Below are positions 6,096-6,159 of a stretch of DNA of 6,159 bases, piece after piece (the stretch's first letter is position 1; each line of letters opens with the position of its first letter). A program made the translations under genes and the position numbers. Origin of the DNA: DASTRU01 sp035761045 (GTDB taxonomy: Bacteria; Pseudomonadota; Gammaproteobacteria; Burkholderiales; Burkholderiaceae_E); the NCBI GenBank assembly GCA_035761045.1, contig DASTRU010000169.1, positions 1 through 6,159 on the forward strand. The letters run 5' to 3'. Below the pieces are notes generated by a model. It was not told the origin of the DNA and did not search any database. It saw only the letters and a program-made list of their open reading frames with translations.

Positions 6096-6116
6096 CGTGC
6101 TTAAAACCTAAGCACG
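6096..6116. repeat. 8-bp inverted repeat, farthest upstream of the GH15 gene
   Basis: CGTGCTTA (6096-6103) and TAAGCACG (6109-6116) form a perfect stem around 5 nt. The left arm overlaps an 8-bp palindrome, GCACGTGC (6093-6100). No T tract follows, so a protein-binding operator is as likely as an RNA hairpin. Confidence 0.5.
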
Positions 6117-6125
6117 ACATCCGTC

Positions 6126-6135
6126 TCCCTAGGGA
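6126..6135. repeat. 10-bp perfect palindrome
   Basis: TCCCTAGGGA reads the same on both strands. On the minus strand its right half supplies a purine-rich AGGGAG, 4 nt before an ATG at 6120. It may be only a ribosome-binding-like sequence or a chance palindrome. Confidence 0.3.
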
Positions 6136-6159
6136 AAACACATTTACCGCTGGGTTATT

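Noticed and set aside
6037..6159. 3' end of a gene entering from the right edge on the minus strand
   Set aside because: The frame is open for 40 codons to a TAA, but contains unusual codons (AGA, CTA) and no family signal. Only the 27-codon inner ORF is kept as a speculative finding.

Overview
The window looks like ordinary chromosome from a mesophilic proteobacterium of moderately high GC. MetE, MetR, the MerR-type regulator and the GH15 enzyme all read as gamma- or beta-proteobacterial. Xanthomonadales is my best guess, from general resemblance only. I see no rRNA, tRNA, CRISPR array, insertion sequence, transposase, integrase or phage gene, and no obvious undescribed multi-gene system.

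Layout from left to right. (1) Positions 1-195, minus strand: the 5' end of an unrecognised gene running off the left edge. (2) 196-360: a divergent control region with a perfect FNR/ANR-type box (TTGAT-N4-ATCAA). (3) 361-774, plus: a CueR-type copper-responsive MerR regulator with the Cys112/Cys120/Ser77 signature. (4) 792-3083, minus: metE, cobalamin-independent methionine synthase, converging on cueR with a 17-bp gap. (5) 3084-3179: a compact divergent metE/metR control region with a textbook MetR box (TGAA-N5-TTCA), a second dyad and a plausible metE promoter. (6) 3180-4118, plus: metR, the LysR-type activator of metE, probably translated from a leaderless or nearly leaderless mRNA. (7) 4088-5965, minus: a cytoplasmic GH15 glucoamylase/trehalase-family enzyme whose 3' end overlaps that of metR by 31 bp. 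(8) 5966-6159: its upstream region, with three inverted repeats, a 10-bp palindrome and a possible 27-codon ORF.

Functionally, metE and metR form a classic pair. MetR with homocysteine as co-inducer should activate metE across the shared 96-bp gap and repress itself. CueR and the GH15 enzyme are probably unrelated neighbours: no copper efflux gene and no trehalose synthesis gene lies inside the window. The points most worth a second look are the metR control region, the FNR-type box beside cueR, and the hairpin-rich segment before the GH15 gene.
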